Origin: Xanthoparmelia taractica | Lineage: Eukaryota; Ascomycota; Lecanoromycetes; Lecanorales; Parmeliaceae | Reading direction: 5' to 3' | Assembly: GCA_033085395.1 (NCBI GenBank) | Contig: JANQBS010000005.1 | Location: 1 to 64,000, forward strand | Length of the DNA stretch: 64,000 nt | Part shown: piece after piece, positions 13,459 through 27,200 of the stretch | Numbering within the stretch: position 1 is the stretch's first letter | How the letters are laid out: each line of letters begins with the position of its first letter | The notes under the pieces: model-generated | Told to the model about the DNA's origin: nothing | Databases searched by the model: none | What the model saw: the letters and a program-made list of their open reading frames with translations, nothing else | Translations under genes and position numbers: made by a program

Positions 13459-16400
13459 AGGCCTCGTTCGAAGGCGAAGTCGTGCACGTTACAAGCTGTT
13501 CAATAGGATTGGAATGGAAGAGCTCAATACTCCTTTCGCACGACTACTTCAGCGTCGATTCATGTATGGGGACATGAAGGTTAGGCAATGGATTGATAAT
13601 CAGGTGCTGATGGATGAACAAACATTTAATCGTCGAACTCACCCTTCACTGGAGTATACCTTACCTTAAGGTATCAGCCGTCGCTTGGCATTAAGGGAGA
13701 AAAAAGGCAGCCCTAATTTTAGCGTTTCTCTGGATATTCATCTTATGGAACACAATACGTATGTGCGTATTACTAACGTTCACCACTTCTTTAGGTACAT
13801 GGGTACTTCTTTACGTCTGCATCCTCTCGACAGTATATCTCTGCTATGATAGATGACAAAATTTTAAAGACTGCCCTGAGCAGACGCCTGGGACTCTGAA
13901 CATACCAATTGTCTAAAGGGTGGAGGCGCGTCTGCTCAATGATCATCACGAAGCCTGGCATGATTTTAGTATCTCGTAATCGTGAAGTTAGTTATGCCCG
14001 TGAATTTTTGACCCGTTGCCGGCATTGCTCGATGGTACCTTTTTGCGCAATGTGCATTTTTCTAGGGTGTCAAGTGGCTCGACAAGTGATACTTGTATGA
14101 TACCTCATCCCTTAATCCTTTAAAGTAGGACATGTCACGGCTCTCCATTTAGTCCCTAGTACGGTGAACTCCTGAAGCATCGCGTGCTATTCGACACAGG
14201 TCTAGAAATCCGCCCTTGTCGCTATGAAAATTACCCTTTCTTGCATTTCTCATGCAAGGATGCAATATCTGTATGCGTGTCTGATATCTGCTCCCTAACG
14301 ACAGTATCCGATCGGTACTCCAAGCGTCTGTAGTAGGAGATTCGACTGGACCCGTATCAACAATACAGCGTACCGAAGGCCTGATAGACTGTACCAACTA
14401 AACAAATTCCAACTTGATGTATTTTGCTCCAGAGTCTGTTCTTTGACAGCCGAAAGTGGTGAGACAGTACAGAAGAGAATAACCTGCCTTTCCAACCTGT
14501 TAGGGTTCTCTTCAACCGTAGAATTTCGGTGGATTTCGAGAGGCTAGACCTGGTGTGTGCGCTGTACTCGCATTTATCTTCGCCATAGCCGTGATGTTTC
14601 GCCGCATCGAAAAACAACGTACCTCATGGTAAAATCCATACCTGTAGGCTTTTCTTATTGGATGTTAGCAGCGTAGTTCGTTCTACATCCCACACTGCTG
14701 AATTTGCTACACCAACGCCGCGTTGCTTTCTTCCAACGCTGCCTTTACTGCTGCTTGGGTCTCAACGATTTCAAGCTACTCCTCGATCACGGCGGCCTTG
14801 TACTTGTGATAGTCTAGCATGGCCTTTTAATGTTCCATTTTTCGTATATCCCGGCCTCTTGTTTCTTGGCCGACATCCATCCAGGAATTCGGGAGGAAGA
14901 CAGTGCTCCAATTCTGCTCTCAAAGTAGAAAGCTCATTCCGGCGTCTTTGTCAGCTCTCTTATGTGCCATTTTACCCTCTTGGACCTTGTGCTGGACGCT
15001 CTGATCCACGTCCGAATGATCACTCTTGGTGATAGGGCGTCGCGATGAGGTGCATCGCAAAGACGGCTCGGCTATAAAAGTCCTGCTAGACCCATTCTTG
15101 GTGAAATTGGAAACTGTACCAGAGTGGGGACCGCAATGACGCTCCATTCCGGGTGCAATCTATCTTCGGGAGCCTCCATAAGCCTGGGCCGTCCATCATT
15201 CTCGCTCGCAAGCAACGCGCTGTCGGTTGAGAATCTGTGGTCATGGTGTAAAGCTTCATGCGCTGCCTGATCTTCAAACGAAAGCAGTACATGCGAGCAT
15301 CCTTGCGAATGACACAGAGTGCGCCGTCGAGTATCTGGGATCCCGATGTCTTTGAATCTCCATGCCTTGCGAGCAGAGCCGTGCTCAAACAGACCACGTG
15401 ATAGATATTTCTGCTTGGCCTGGCACCACTAGAGGATTGCATCCACCTGTACAAGTCCCAATAGAGGTAGCATCCACCGGGAACTGGCAGTTCCCCTGAC
15501 CCATGCTCGCAACGTCACTGGGCAACCGCACTCTCTTGAGCAAGTCTTTGGAGGACGGCAGTCTACTTTGCACCGTGAGGGATTAGCACTGTCTGAGATC
15601 CACTGGCAGACGACGGATTAACACCCGCGTTCCCATCCTTCAGGAATGCCAGCCAGAACAAATCTCCAGCGAGAAGTAGACATGAAATCAACAAGTCGTG
15701 CCGAAACAGTGGGGCGGTAAACAAGTTCTCGTATTCCCAGGGATACACAACATTAGGGCTAGGGCTAGATTAGCATTTCAACGTTTATCTAAATTTATCT
15801 TGATATATCTATGTATATAGAACGTTATAATTAATATTCTAGATTTCTAAATACTTTATTCTTTCAAATAATAAAAAAAAAGTATATTATACTAAGATAT
15901 ATCGAATTTAATACGATATTGAAGTTATGATGATTATAACCCTAGCCCTAACTCTACTATCAGGGTTACAAATCTATCCGAGCCCTAATGTTGCATATCC
16001 GAGGTTCCAATACGAGTTTAGTGCGCAGAAATGGCAACAAGCCAACGGCGGATATGTTGAATAGACTAAGAGTTTGCTTTAAAACTAATCCTTTGTCCCG
16101 AGCTTAAAGTCCTTGAGAGAAGAAGAGCGAGCATTGTCAGTGGAATGTCGACGCTACTTAGCAGATGTGATGCGATGCATTTGCTGCTGCACCAAGATGT
16201 TGAGGATCGGTCTCCAGTTCTCGAAAACTGCTGAGCTGCCCTTACTGCGAATGATAGGCTGAAGACCTGGTCCTCACGTACTGCGTGACATAAGAAGGAA
16301 AACGAGGATGGTGAATACCGGCTATCTATTAGCGCAGTGCACACCAAGCAACGATCTCGTAGAACGTCGAAATTGATTCCAGTGTAAAGAATCTTATTAT

Positions 16401-16821
16401 GCTTTTTCTAACCCTAAGCAAGAGCGTAGAGAGTAAGGTACAGAGATGACGAGCCAACCATATAGACATCGATCCGAGAACACCGACGACAAAAGCATGC
16501 AAGTGTAAGGTTGTACCACTTTTATAGTACCACAAAGGAGACCGGAGCTGCCTGGAATGGTAGGCCCTGCAAGAAGTCCACCATTATCTCATACTTGAAA
16601 GTCCTTACTAAGCTAGGCAATCTATTCACCAACTTCGCCGCACCCCACATCTCAACAACGTCTGTATCTCGCTTCAAAACAATGCATCGGTCACACATTT
16701 GTCTAAATGAATGAACCTTGGCTCAACGCTCAATGATCCGTCACGCAGGCAGGAGATCAAGGATGGATACGCCAATTAGGAAGCGGCGCCGCTAACATTC
16801 TCATAACGGACAAGAAAAACT
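13459..16821. other. Gene-poor stretch
   Basis: About 3.4 kb with no gene I can support. Short open frames occur on both strands, the longest about 120 codons at 14658-15032 and 15086-15454, but none shows a known domain or a convincing splice pattern. They may be debris of a decayed gene. The stretch holds the MITE-like element at 15753-15951 and a TACCTTACCTTAAGGTA cluster at 13656-13672. Confidence 0.5.
15753..15951. mobile_element. MITE-like element with telomere-like inverted ends
   Basis: The element is 199 bp. Its left end TTAGGGCTAGGGCT (15753-15766) and right end AACCCTAGCCCTAA (15938-15951) are inverted repeats matching at 13 of 14 positions. The interior is very AT-rich, unlike the flanks. 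If the true ends start at GGGCTAGGG, both are bordered by TA, as expected for Tc1/mariner-type elements. It codes for nothing. The TTAGGG unit also resembles telomere repeats, but only two imperfect units occur per end. Confidence 0.5.
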
Positions 16822-18237
16822 CTACAGGACGAGCTGCAACAGCCATGCGATGAAGGACGTGCCGCCCATAACTGCTGGGATATTGACATGTATATGGCCG
16901 GCAGAGCTTTTGCCAGTGGGCGTGGAACTGCTCGAGGCTGACGCTTTGGTACCGGCACCTCCCGGCTTGGAAACGCTGCCTGAGCAAACATAGTTGCCCT
17001 TAATGACTTGCTTGCTATTCTTGTCGGCTTGGAACGCGCTGCAGTCCAATGGGCCGGAACTCTGCATGTTGAAAGCACCTTGCACCTGAGTTAGAGCGGG
17101 AAGAGCCACCCTATAAAACAGTCAGTTCTAAGACACCACGGCTCAATAATAGAAAACAAAATGCTCACTCCGTGAAATTGCCGTTGAAGTCCAAAGCACC
17201 TTTGATGACCGAGAGCTTCTGGAATCCGTCGATTTGCTTCAGCATTGTGTTGTTTGCAATCTGGTAGCTGCCGTTAACGGATACAAGTTCTGGGATTGAA
17301 ATGTTGGTCAAATCAGGGTTGTCAACAAAGATGAGACCGCCAACGGTGGTGAGGTTGGGTGCTGCGAAAGACGTCATGGTGTTGCCGTAGAATCCCAAAT
17401 CTTGTGACACATTGGCAAGCGATGGCAAGAGGACTGCACTGCAGTTACGGAATGTCATGTTCTGAGCCGTTTGGAGCATGGGGAAGGTAGTGGTAAGCCC
17501 AGACACGAATCCATCATTGGCCTCAATGTCTAAAGAACCATTGATGCTAGTGACCTGCAAGCTTATGTTTTGCAAAGAAGGATTGTTGTTGACATTAAAT
17601 GTGGAGACCGATTGCAGGTTGTTGATGCCTTGCAGTGAGCTGAGTCCAGTGTTGGTAATAAGAATGCTGTTGGCTTTACTGATGCCAGTGCCTCCAAAGG
17701 ACATCTGTTGCAACGCAGGTAGAGCTGTGAAGCTCATTGACGAGACCTGCGTGAGCCGCGGAAAAGAAAGCTGGGACAGTTCGGTCAAGCCATCGAGCTC
17801 AAAGCCCCCAATGGACTTGAGGTCCCCAAAGGACAAGCTCGAAAGGTTGGCGGCGTTTGTGACGGTCAAATTGCCGGTAATGACTTCCACGGTGTCGATA
17901 GACAGAGTTTGATGACCCTGTGAGTCCTGTGGAATAGCCAGGCTGCTCGGAATGGTGACGGAGCCGCTATAGGTTGTGCAGGAGGCAAGGCCCGAAGCAT
18001 CTGCTGATGCGATGATCGTCATCGTAGCGGAATTACTGCACTGAGCTGCAGTATCAAAGTCAGCAACTGATGTCGCCAGTGCTTGGCCCAGGAAGATGGT
18101 ATTGAACTCAGTGTAGGCTCAAAATGCGGATATGGTCCCTGGGCGAAGAAAATGTTGAAAGGGGGGCTGAAGATTGTCTCACCTAGTGCAGTGCTTGCGA
18201 GGGCGATTGCCGGCACGAGGTACGTTATGATGGCCAT
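16822..18237 (-). CDS. ecm33: GPI-anchored cell-wall protein Ecm33
   Basis: Secreted, GPI-anchored protein of 406 residues needed for cell-wall organisation in fungi. Exons on the minus strand are 18183-18237, 17169-18045 and 16822-17110. The first exon encodes the signal peptide MAIITYLVPAIALASTALA, split by a 137-bp intron. The main exon is a receptor-L-like, leucine-rich-repeat domain with regularly spaced LSSLSFGDLKSIGG-like units and many N-x-S/T glycosylation sites. The last exon holds a Ser/Thr-rich linker and ends in a hydrophobic GPI-attachment tail (GGTSFIAWLLQLVL) with no charged residues after it. An in-frame ATG lies 54 bases upstream of the chosen start but would bury the signal peptide. 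The opposite strand has a 144-codon open frame that is only a shadow. Confidence 0.95.
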
Positions 18238-21200
18238 TGTGTGTGATATTGGATGAATACAATAACTAGAGGGAAGCAAGGTCAGCTTCATGTCGAGTAT
18301 TGATGGACAGGTTGTGCGTGTGACGGGCGGATGGCTAGAGGTGTTGGAGTAAACATGGCACCGCGATGAGAGCTGTGCGAGGTGTAAAGAAGGCGATAAG
18401 AGCGACGGGAGACTTACAAGAAGCAGTGGATTAAGAGCTGCAGATGACTGAGTGTGATGATGATTATTCGTGGATAAAAGTGGTGAGTTAGTGGAGAGAG
18501 AAGAAGAGTTGTTCGGGAGGTCGGAAAAGATGCAGCGAATGTGGTGAAGAAATGAAGAAGGCTGATATTAAAATATTTAAAGGCTAGCCGACGTGAAGTA
18601 CTCTTTGGACCTCAGAGGAAGGCGCAGCTGATGAATGTGAATAGCACTGATGAACGAGAGTCAGGCACGACGACCTCGAGGATTGATGAAGATTCAGAGG
18701 AAGTCCTTGAAGGATTTTTTTGGGGTAAACTTGGGAAGGAAGCAAGGAAATGAGGAGCGGAGCGAGTCTCTAAGAAAAAATAGGCGGGAAAAAAGGAGAC
18801 CCTTGCCTATTAGCGTTGCCACAGCCAACGAGGAGTTATTAGCGGCTCCAGATCCGCCAGCTTCCCTGCTGCACCATTCCCTACACAGCTACCATATTTA
18901 GAGCTTCCGACGCACCTCTGCCATTATCTCTCTTGTCTGATTGGTAGATAAGGAAGACCATCGAAAGCAGTCTTCATCGACTTGATACGGAGACAAGGTA
19001 CTCTGTATCCTACATGCTACAGTCTACGCAGCCTTGAACGCGGTTACGTAGATAACATGCTCCATGCTTGACTACCGACAATTCCAAAGGTGTGAAATCA
19101 ATCAGGATATGGGTGGGAATGATAGAGTAGGTAAATCCATAAAGGATGGAGTGCTAGTTTGGGAAAGCTCGTGCATATTGTGCATTGACACTTTTGACAG
19201 CTTCAAGATACATACGCCCATTCCTGCAAGATCTTTTAGAGTAGCTTGAACCCTTGGGAAGGACTGGACCCCGCAGCGCCTGGGGCATGGGCAGTACTTG
19301 GAACGGTTCTTCTGTTACGGTTGTTATGGTTAACAGAGCAAACCCAAGGGGTACGGAAGTACATACCGTAGTCGCACCCTCGGCTGCTCGGCTGTGGGAG
19401 CTCCAAATCCACAACAGTCTGGACTCCACCATTTGCAGTGTGTACTCGTCATCAGCGGCAATGTTGCTTTTGGGAGGAGGACATTGCCCATAAATCGACA
19501 AAACCCGGATCATGATGATTGCCTGATATCATTGCAAATAACAATAGTAATAATGACTACACCGGATCAATCTCAGTACTCAACAGCAGCGAGCAGGTAA
19601 TTTGTTCCGTAAGGCCGCTAAGGTCGACGATCTGCATCCGAGGATCAAAGCAATAAAGCAAATCTCACTTGACGCCTCAACCGTCCAAGCCAAGTATCAG
19701 AATTAATTTCCGCTTGAGTACCTCAACAGCCTGTGGTTAGTGGCCAAAATTGAAGTAGGACTGTAGGTCAGTCATCTGGGCAGAGTGTACATCTTAATAG
19801 TTCATAATAATTCAACACATACGTGTGGATGGTACAAATCCTCGAATCCGTGCCATTCCCTGGAGCTGGGAAGTGATAAGCCTTCCATTTCTGGCTGAGG
19901 CACCGAATGAATATACCTTATGCATACCATGAGCGACGGTCTGCTACCTTCGGCCCTGACTACTTGTACCATTTTGTTCTTGCCGCTGACATCTACTTAG
20001 CGCTTATTCGATACCACAAAGATACTGACAGAACGCCAAGACAAGCTGTCAAGCTGTCTGACCCTGTTGTTCTGACCTCATTCGCCCTTTGATGTCTGGT
20101 ATCGGTCCTCGATTTCGACACCATACCGTATTTGCGCGGAAAATGACTACCAAACGTACACTGCGGAGCAGTGCATCCCTCACTCACAGTACAGCGGCAG
20201 TTTCCCAACCCCAACATGGACATGGTTCTTGCGCGACTGCAACGAGATTAGTAGCAAAGAAGCGACGAAAACCATTGCGCAAGTCTGAGGAAAACCCTGC
20301 ATCACCCTCGGCGAAGAGGGTTCGACTTCAGACTCCTGAGCCCCAGCAAAACACATTGAGCAAAGATTCACAAGATAGTCTACAGTTACCTAACCGTCCA
20401 CCAAATAACAAAGCTGAATTGTCCTTCGATCGGCCTGCTGAACCCCATAGGACCAATGCCCCGCTGATAACGCCAAGGGGATCGCGGCTTGTCACATATA
20501 GCAGAGGGGCTGATGACGCTTCTCTATCTAAGACTGGAATCCCAAGACCGACCACCACAACGAGCCATGTTTTAGACGAGGCTTGCGCCCATCTCATCAA
20601 GGTAGAACCCATGTTGCAGCCGCTTATCGAGAAACATTACTGCCGAGTCTTCTGTCCTGAAGGTCTGGCAGAAGAGTGCGATCCATTCAGAAGTCTTTGT
20701 AGTAGCATTATGGCTCAACAGGTCTCTGGTGCTGCGGCCTCATCGATCAAGAAAAGGTTCATAGGACTTTTTGATGGGCCTCTTGACGAGGAGAAGGTGG
20801 AAATAAATAAGGTCTTCCCCACGCCTGCCCAGGTCGCGGCTTGCGAAATTGCTTTCCTACGTCAGGCTGGCCTTTCAGAGCGGAAAGCTGAGTATATAAA
20901 AGGGCTTGCCCAGAAATTCGCGAGTGGAGAGCTAAGCGCTGCGATGCTTATTAACGCTAGTGACGAAGAAGTACTCGAAAAGTTGACAGCCGTGAGAGGA
21001 TTGGGCAAATGGTCAGTGGAGATGTTTGCTTGCTTTGGGCTAAAGCGAATGGATATCCTGTCTACTGGGGACCTTGGTGTTCAGTACGACCGCTCTATCA
21101 CACGCTCCATTTGACGTAGTGCTGATATCTCAAGGCGCGGTATGGCCGCTTTTATGGGCAAGGACGTGAAGAAGCTGAAGGCTAAGGGTGGAGGTAAAGT

Positions 21201-24200
21201 AAGCAACTTCTTCAGCCCCTGAAACCCTTGTCCACATCCGGTTCGAGTTGCAAGACGTGTTGCGAGAGCACACTAAGTCTCGCAATTCTCTTACAAACCC
21301 TCTTTGATCTTGAAAAGGAAATTACTGAGTGAAGGTCTTGCAGTGGAAGTACATGTCAGAGCACGACATGCTCAAGCACTCTGAAAAATTTGCGCCATAT
21401 CGGAGTGTCTTTATGTGGTACATGTGGAGAGTGGAAGATGTCGATGTGAATGTAGTCGAAGAGTCGTGACGAGTAGCTTGATCTCCGTAAGGTACACAAT
21501 GGCGTGATAAGTCACCAGTCTTGTCAATCAAAGGAAGTCCTGTTCTTTCTGCTATTCTGTGCAGGGTTTGGCAATCATCTCTTGACTGCATATGATTACA
21601 GCACCCTACTGGAGCTCTAATGATACACCCAAAGCGCCTCGAATCTGATGGGATATATCACCCAAGTAGTGGACAAAGGACAAGAATCCCGTCACGCTTC
21701 AATGGAAAGGAATCACGAAAGCCATCCTTGAAGAAGCAAGGCAAAGGACTAACGATCCGAATTAATGTCACCGCAAGGTTCTTAAAGTCTGTCCAAAAAT
21801 AAAGAATGTTCTATACTCAGTCTTTTCTCAATTGAGGCATCAAAAGTAGAAAACAAGACCCAAATTTTAGCACCATACAACGACCTTGAAGCTTGTAAAA
21901 CTGCAGATGCTTCCGCTTCGAACCTTAGAAACTCAGTGGTTTCAGGTTTAGATAGCGCGGTGACGTCGTTTTGGCATTGTATAGTTGCCTCTCGTAATGC
22001 AGGAAAGGCTTTTGGGAGGTAAACGCGAGACATCCTTTGTATTGTTTCGCATATGTACAATAACCGAAAGGCCCCTTTAGCACAAGGGTGGAGTTCGCAC
22101 AGACAAGACAGTGTGCAGATGTAGCAGCCAGAATACCACTGGCTTCTGGTTATTCTTTTCTCTTACTTCATTTCTTCCTCTTACTAACAACCATAGCTTC
22201 CAAGTCATCGCGCTCCCTCGATTCCGCTTCGATCTCTTGGATAATAGGTGAAAGATATGCGTAGTCCTGTGAAGCATAAGCTCCTGTCACGGAACGCCGG
22301 AGTTTGAGTGTGTTCACCTCCTCCGGCTTTGTTTGCTGATCCTTGGGCAACAATTGATGGGAAAGAGAGCACTTAGACATGTCAGCGGCGTGTAAACTAT
22401 TGGACAAACAATGAATATCTATCTTAGCACACCTGAAAAGCTCTTCGGAGTCGGAAGACGCGGTCGTATGCTTCCTTGGGGGGCAATCGTTTTAAGGCGA
22501 GTAGAACCGTATCAGACTCCTCAGGGATAAGATCATCAGCCCTGTAATCCTCCAGATCAGCTCGAGGCGCCCCATAGAAGATGAAGGTTGTAATGGAGAG
22601 TATCCAAACAACTGCAGTGGAAGTAACGTCGTTCTATTCCTATGATGAGAAGAACACTTGATTACCTGAGGCCAAGTTTCCTGTATCCCGCAGCATCAGC
22701 GTACCATTTGGCCAATGGCACCATCCAGCGCTTTAACCACGGTCTCTTCATGATATAGCCTGCGAGCGATGGCGCCGACATGCTTGAGGGAGGTTGACGT
22801 TGGATTGAAGCTTGGTCTATGAGATCTTGACTACTGAGACGATAGACGTGCGTCTTCTTAGGTACGGAGTTTGTACTGCGTAAATTCAGGCGCTAAACTA
22901 GACCTGCCGCACCGCTTCGAGGAAGCATGCTGTGCAGCCGAGAACAGCAGCCCGAGCACATATTAAACCCAAAGCTGTTCCTTGTCCGCTCGACACTTGG
23001 CCATAGTCAAGACGCTCTCGCCTAGCCCGCACTTCGGATTCTATCTCCAGCGTATCCCCTGATGCCCTCAAGCGGGATGAAGCTGCCACATCGTTGAGAT
23101 CCTACCGCATGGTTGACTGCCAGCGTTCAACGACTAAATCCTGCCCGATGCCTTGCTGAACCCTTCTCCGACCTCTGTCTTCACAGAGATGTCCTTTGAT
23201 AGGAATCACGCCCCTTCAACCCCTTCAATTGCTGCTCAAGATACAGAAAAAGGAAGATCAAGCCCGCCTAGGACCCGTCTCGAGCGCTGGGTAAGACAAA
23301 TACCCGAAGGTTATGTGGTCCCAATATCGGGAGGTCTCGCTGGTGCTGTTTCAGGGCTTGTGAGCTGTCCATTAGATGTGATCAAGACCAAGTTACAAGC
23401 TCAGGGCGGTTTTCGAGCTTCGAACGATGGGGTCAAGATTACCACTGCTGCATACCGGGGTGTCCAAGGGACTGCTGCAACCATATGGAACGAGGAAGGC
23501 CTTCGGGGCATGTACCGAGGGCTCGGACCAATGCTTCTGGGCTATGTACCGACCTGGGCTGTCTACCTGACGGTGTACAATAAAGCGCAAGCTTTCTTCA
23601 GGACAAGAACAGGTAAGCCATGTATACAGCGAGCCTTGGAATCAGCTCACCGAGGCTTTTTACTCAGACAATTGGTTCCTCGCAAATGTATACGCTTCGC
23701 TTAGCGGAGGCGCATGCTCGACCATGGCGACCAATCCCATCTGGGTCATAAAGACGAGGCTCATGTCTCAGTCAAGCTCAAGGATAGCAAACAGCCATTC
23801 GAAAGCCCCTTGGCATTACAAAAATACCTGGGATGCTGCGAGGGTCATGTACCGCACGGAGGGCCTTCTATCTTTCTATTCGGGTCTCACGCCGGCTTTG
23901 CTTGGGTTGACTCACGTTGCAATACAATTTCCTCTGTATGAAGTCTTCAAGGAGAAATTTACCGGTATTGGGAAAGGGCAAAAGGAAACGGATGAGGACA
24001 GAAGCCACCACTTCTATGGTTTGGCCATGGCTGTCTTCTTGAGCAAAGTTTGTGCAAGTACGGCCACTTATCCCCACGAAGTTGTTCGAACTCGTCTGCA
24101 AACGCAGCAAAGATCGTCTAATACTCCCGCGGCACAGGGTATTCCCTTGAGGGAAGGCTCAACAAAGCAAAGTGATTATGGACGCCCGCCTAGGTTAATG

Positions 24201-27200
24201 TCACCTATTGTAAATGAAATGCGATATCGGGGCACCGTGCAGACTTGCAAGACTATTCTCATGGAAGAAGGATGGCGAGGCTTCTACGCTGGCCTTGGCA
24301 CGAACTTGATACGGGCTGTACCATCGGCCATGACGACAATTCTTACGTTTGAATACCTCAAGAAGACCTTGTTGCAGCTTCAGCGTGACGATCAATCAGA
24401 CGAGGGTGCAGTTGGGCAGGCTGTGTCGTAAGCTTTGCATTTTCCGTACTGCATGCCAATGACTTTATGTTGACGCTCGGCGGTGTACGTAAGGGCTAGG
24501 ACACCATAAGGGTAGGGTCTGTTGACATTCAATTCCGTGAATGCACTTGATCATTGGTTCGGAGCGTCGACCTTCTCGGAATTATGCGGTCGAAAGCAAC
24601 AGATATTGGCACAATGGTTAAGCGCAGCGTGTGATTTTGAGCATGGCTGTCGCCCCAGGGCGCAAGGAGTCGTCACATTTCAAGGATTAAAAAGAAAGCT
24701 TTTGACAAGAGCGATGTCCGTCTATAACCGCGCTGAATAAGGTGTGTACATACGTGTTATCATGGGTAGCTGAGTTTCAATGTTCTACGTACTGACCTCT
24801 GATCTGAGCTGTGGGTGATATTCTGCTCTTTCTCGAACTTTCTGTACCTCCTCAATCTATCAACAAAGGTTCTTCCACTTATTTCAATTCTCCCGAGCAT
24901 CCACGACAATAGCAATGGATTGTTGAGTGGTAGCAGCCAGCCTTCGAAGTCGAGTGATAGCTATGACTTGACCACTATGATTTGACTTGTTCCGAAGCCT
25001 GATACTGGTATTTAATATGATTGGCCCACCGCCATCCACCATAAAGAATGACCTGCTCGAGCGGGAGCTAATCCAATCATCCAGCATTGTCTCGCTTGCC
25101 TTTCCTCGCTCTGAGTACTTACTCCGCAGGGGATTGCCGGCTTCCCTTTTCCATCACCCTCCCTGTCTTGTCCTTTGTACCCACAATCAACTGTATAATG
25201 GAATCTTGTTCCTCAGGTCTTTTCAGAGCTCCATGACGTCGCTGACTCTCGTTATACCAACTAATCTGCCCGCCATCCGCCGCCCTATGACGGTCCGCAT
25301 TCCGTTTAGCAGCGTAAATCGATGAGCGAGCATAAACAAAGAGTAAACCGGCCATGGTGAAAGCTACTATTGGTGCGAGGAGCGTCCTATCACGTCCGTG
25401 GTTCAGTTAGAGCGATCTCTCCGTCAGTAGCATTTCTTACCTGCCGTTGAGTGTTTTGGACAGGTTGATCTCCGAGAGGCGTTTGCCTCTTAGAGGCTTA
25501 GGACTCATGATCTCGATCCAGCTATGATCATTCAGTAGCTGTAACCACACGGAACGAGGAATGTTAAAAGATGGGGAAAGCTAGGCTTGCAGCATGCTTG
25601 TAGCGCTACGAAGTAGAGGCGGGATGCATTCCGCACTAGGCCAAATTACTCTCCCTTTAGCGTGTCTTGGTGTCTTAACATGGGACTTCATGCGCTGCTG
25701 CTAACGGTAGGGAAAGAATGAGGCATTTCGGGTGGGCGGACGAGATCGCCAAGATAAGTTCCTGGACGTGCCGCAGATGCTTGAGAGGCAAACAAAAATC
25801 ATGTGCCTATTTCGCCCCTTATACAACGAACCCTGGAACATCGCCTGTAAAGACCATCTCTGTGCAGAGAATCTCCCAGATCAGACAAAGCTCGGTCCAG
25901 AGGGCCAAACTAGAGGATGTCACGTTGCATAGAACTAGACTAATTAGCTCCCCGTCCAGTGGATACATGTTAAAAGACTCTACATTGAAGTCAAGGAACA
26001 TAAAGCGCGGAGTGATCCTTGCGATATTTGCCTTTGGATCGATTTGGGCATTCTCCGACGATGCAAAGCACAGATATGTATCAGTGAAGAGGGCTTTCCG
26101 TGTCTTCTATGCACTGGTTCGATGCCTTAGAGAGTACGTTTTACCTTCCGTCATCCTTCACCTCTGGCGAAGCCGCTTGCACATCTAACATATGATGCTA
26201 TAGCTATCAATATACCTTGAAATTCAATGAACGGGACGGGGACGAATGGCAGGCGTTGTTAAAGGCATGCCACAAAAGATGTGCAGAGCGTACCCTTAAA
26301 GTTTTGGAGCAAAATGGCTCAATATTTATCAAGTTGGGCCAGCATCTGAGTAGCATGAACTATTTGCTTCCAGAAGAATGGACTACAACGTTTGTACCCC
26401 TACAAGATCATTGCCCGGTATCGTCGTACGATTCAGTGGCAGCGATGGTTCTGAAAGACACAGGACTGCCACTTGACCAACATTTTGAACACTTCTCGGA
26501 GATCCCTATCGGTGCAGCGTCACTTGCACAAGTTCATTTGGCAACCATGAAAGGTACTGGCCGTAAGGTCGCTGTGAAAGTGCAGCACCCAGCCTTGGAA
26601 GAGTGGGTACCACTCGATCTTTTTTTGACGCGGACAACATTTTCGATAGTCAAGTTCTTTTTTCCTGAATATGACCTTGAATGGCTTTCGAATGAGATGG
26701 AATCCTCTCTTCCCCTAGAACTGGACTTTGCTCTCGAAGGGAGAAATGCAATGCGTACGAAGGATTACTTTGCCAAGATGCGCGGCTCACCACTAGTCGT
26801 GCCCGACGTTATATGGAGTAGCAGACGGATTCTAGTCATGCAAAATGTGTCTGGTTATAGGACTGACGATCTGGCCTATCTTGATTCCAACGAGATTGAC
26901 CGCGACGAGGTCTCTGCGGCCTTAGCACATATATTCAACGAGATGATATTTGGGGACACACCCTTACATTGCGATCCGCATGGTGGGAACATTGCGATCC
27001 GTAAGAATAGCGATCGGAGAAAGCCGAATTTCGACATCATACTCTATGACCATGGCTTGTATAGAGATATACCAAAGCAGCTTCGACGAGATTATGCGAA
27101 ACTTTGGCTCGCAGTTATAGACTCAGATGAAGTCAGCATGCGCAAACGCGCCTACGACGTTGCCGGAATCACCGATGATCAATTTCCCCTGTTTGCGAGC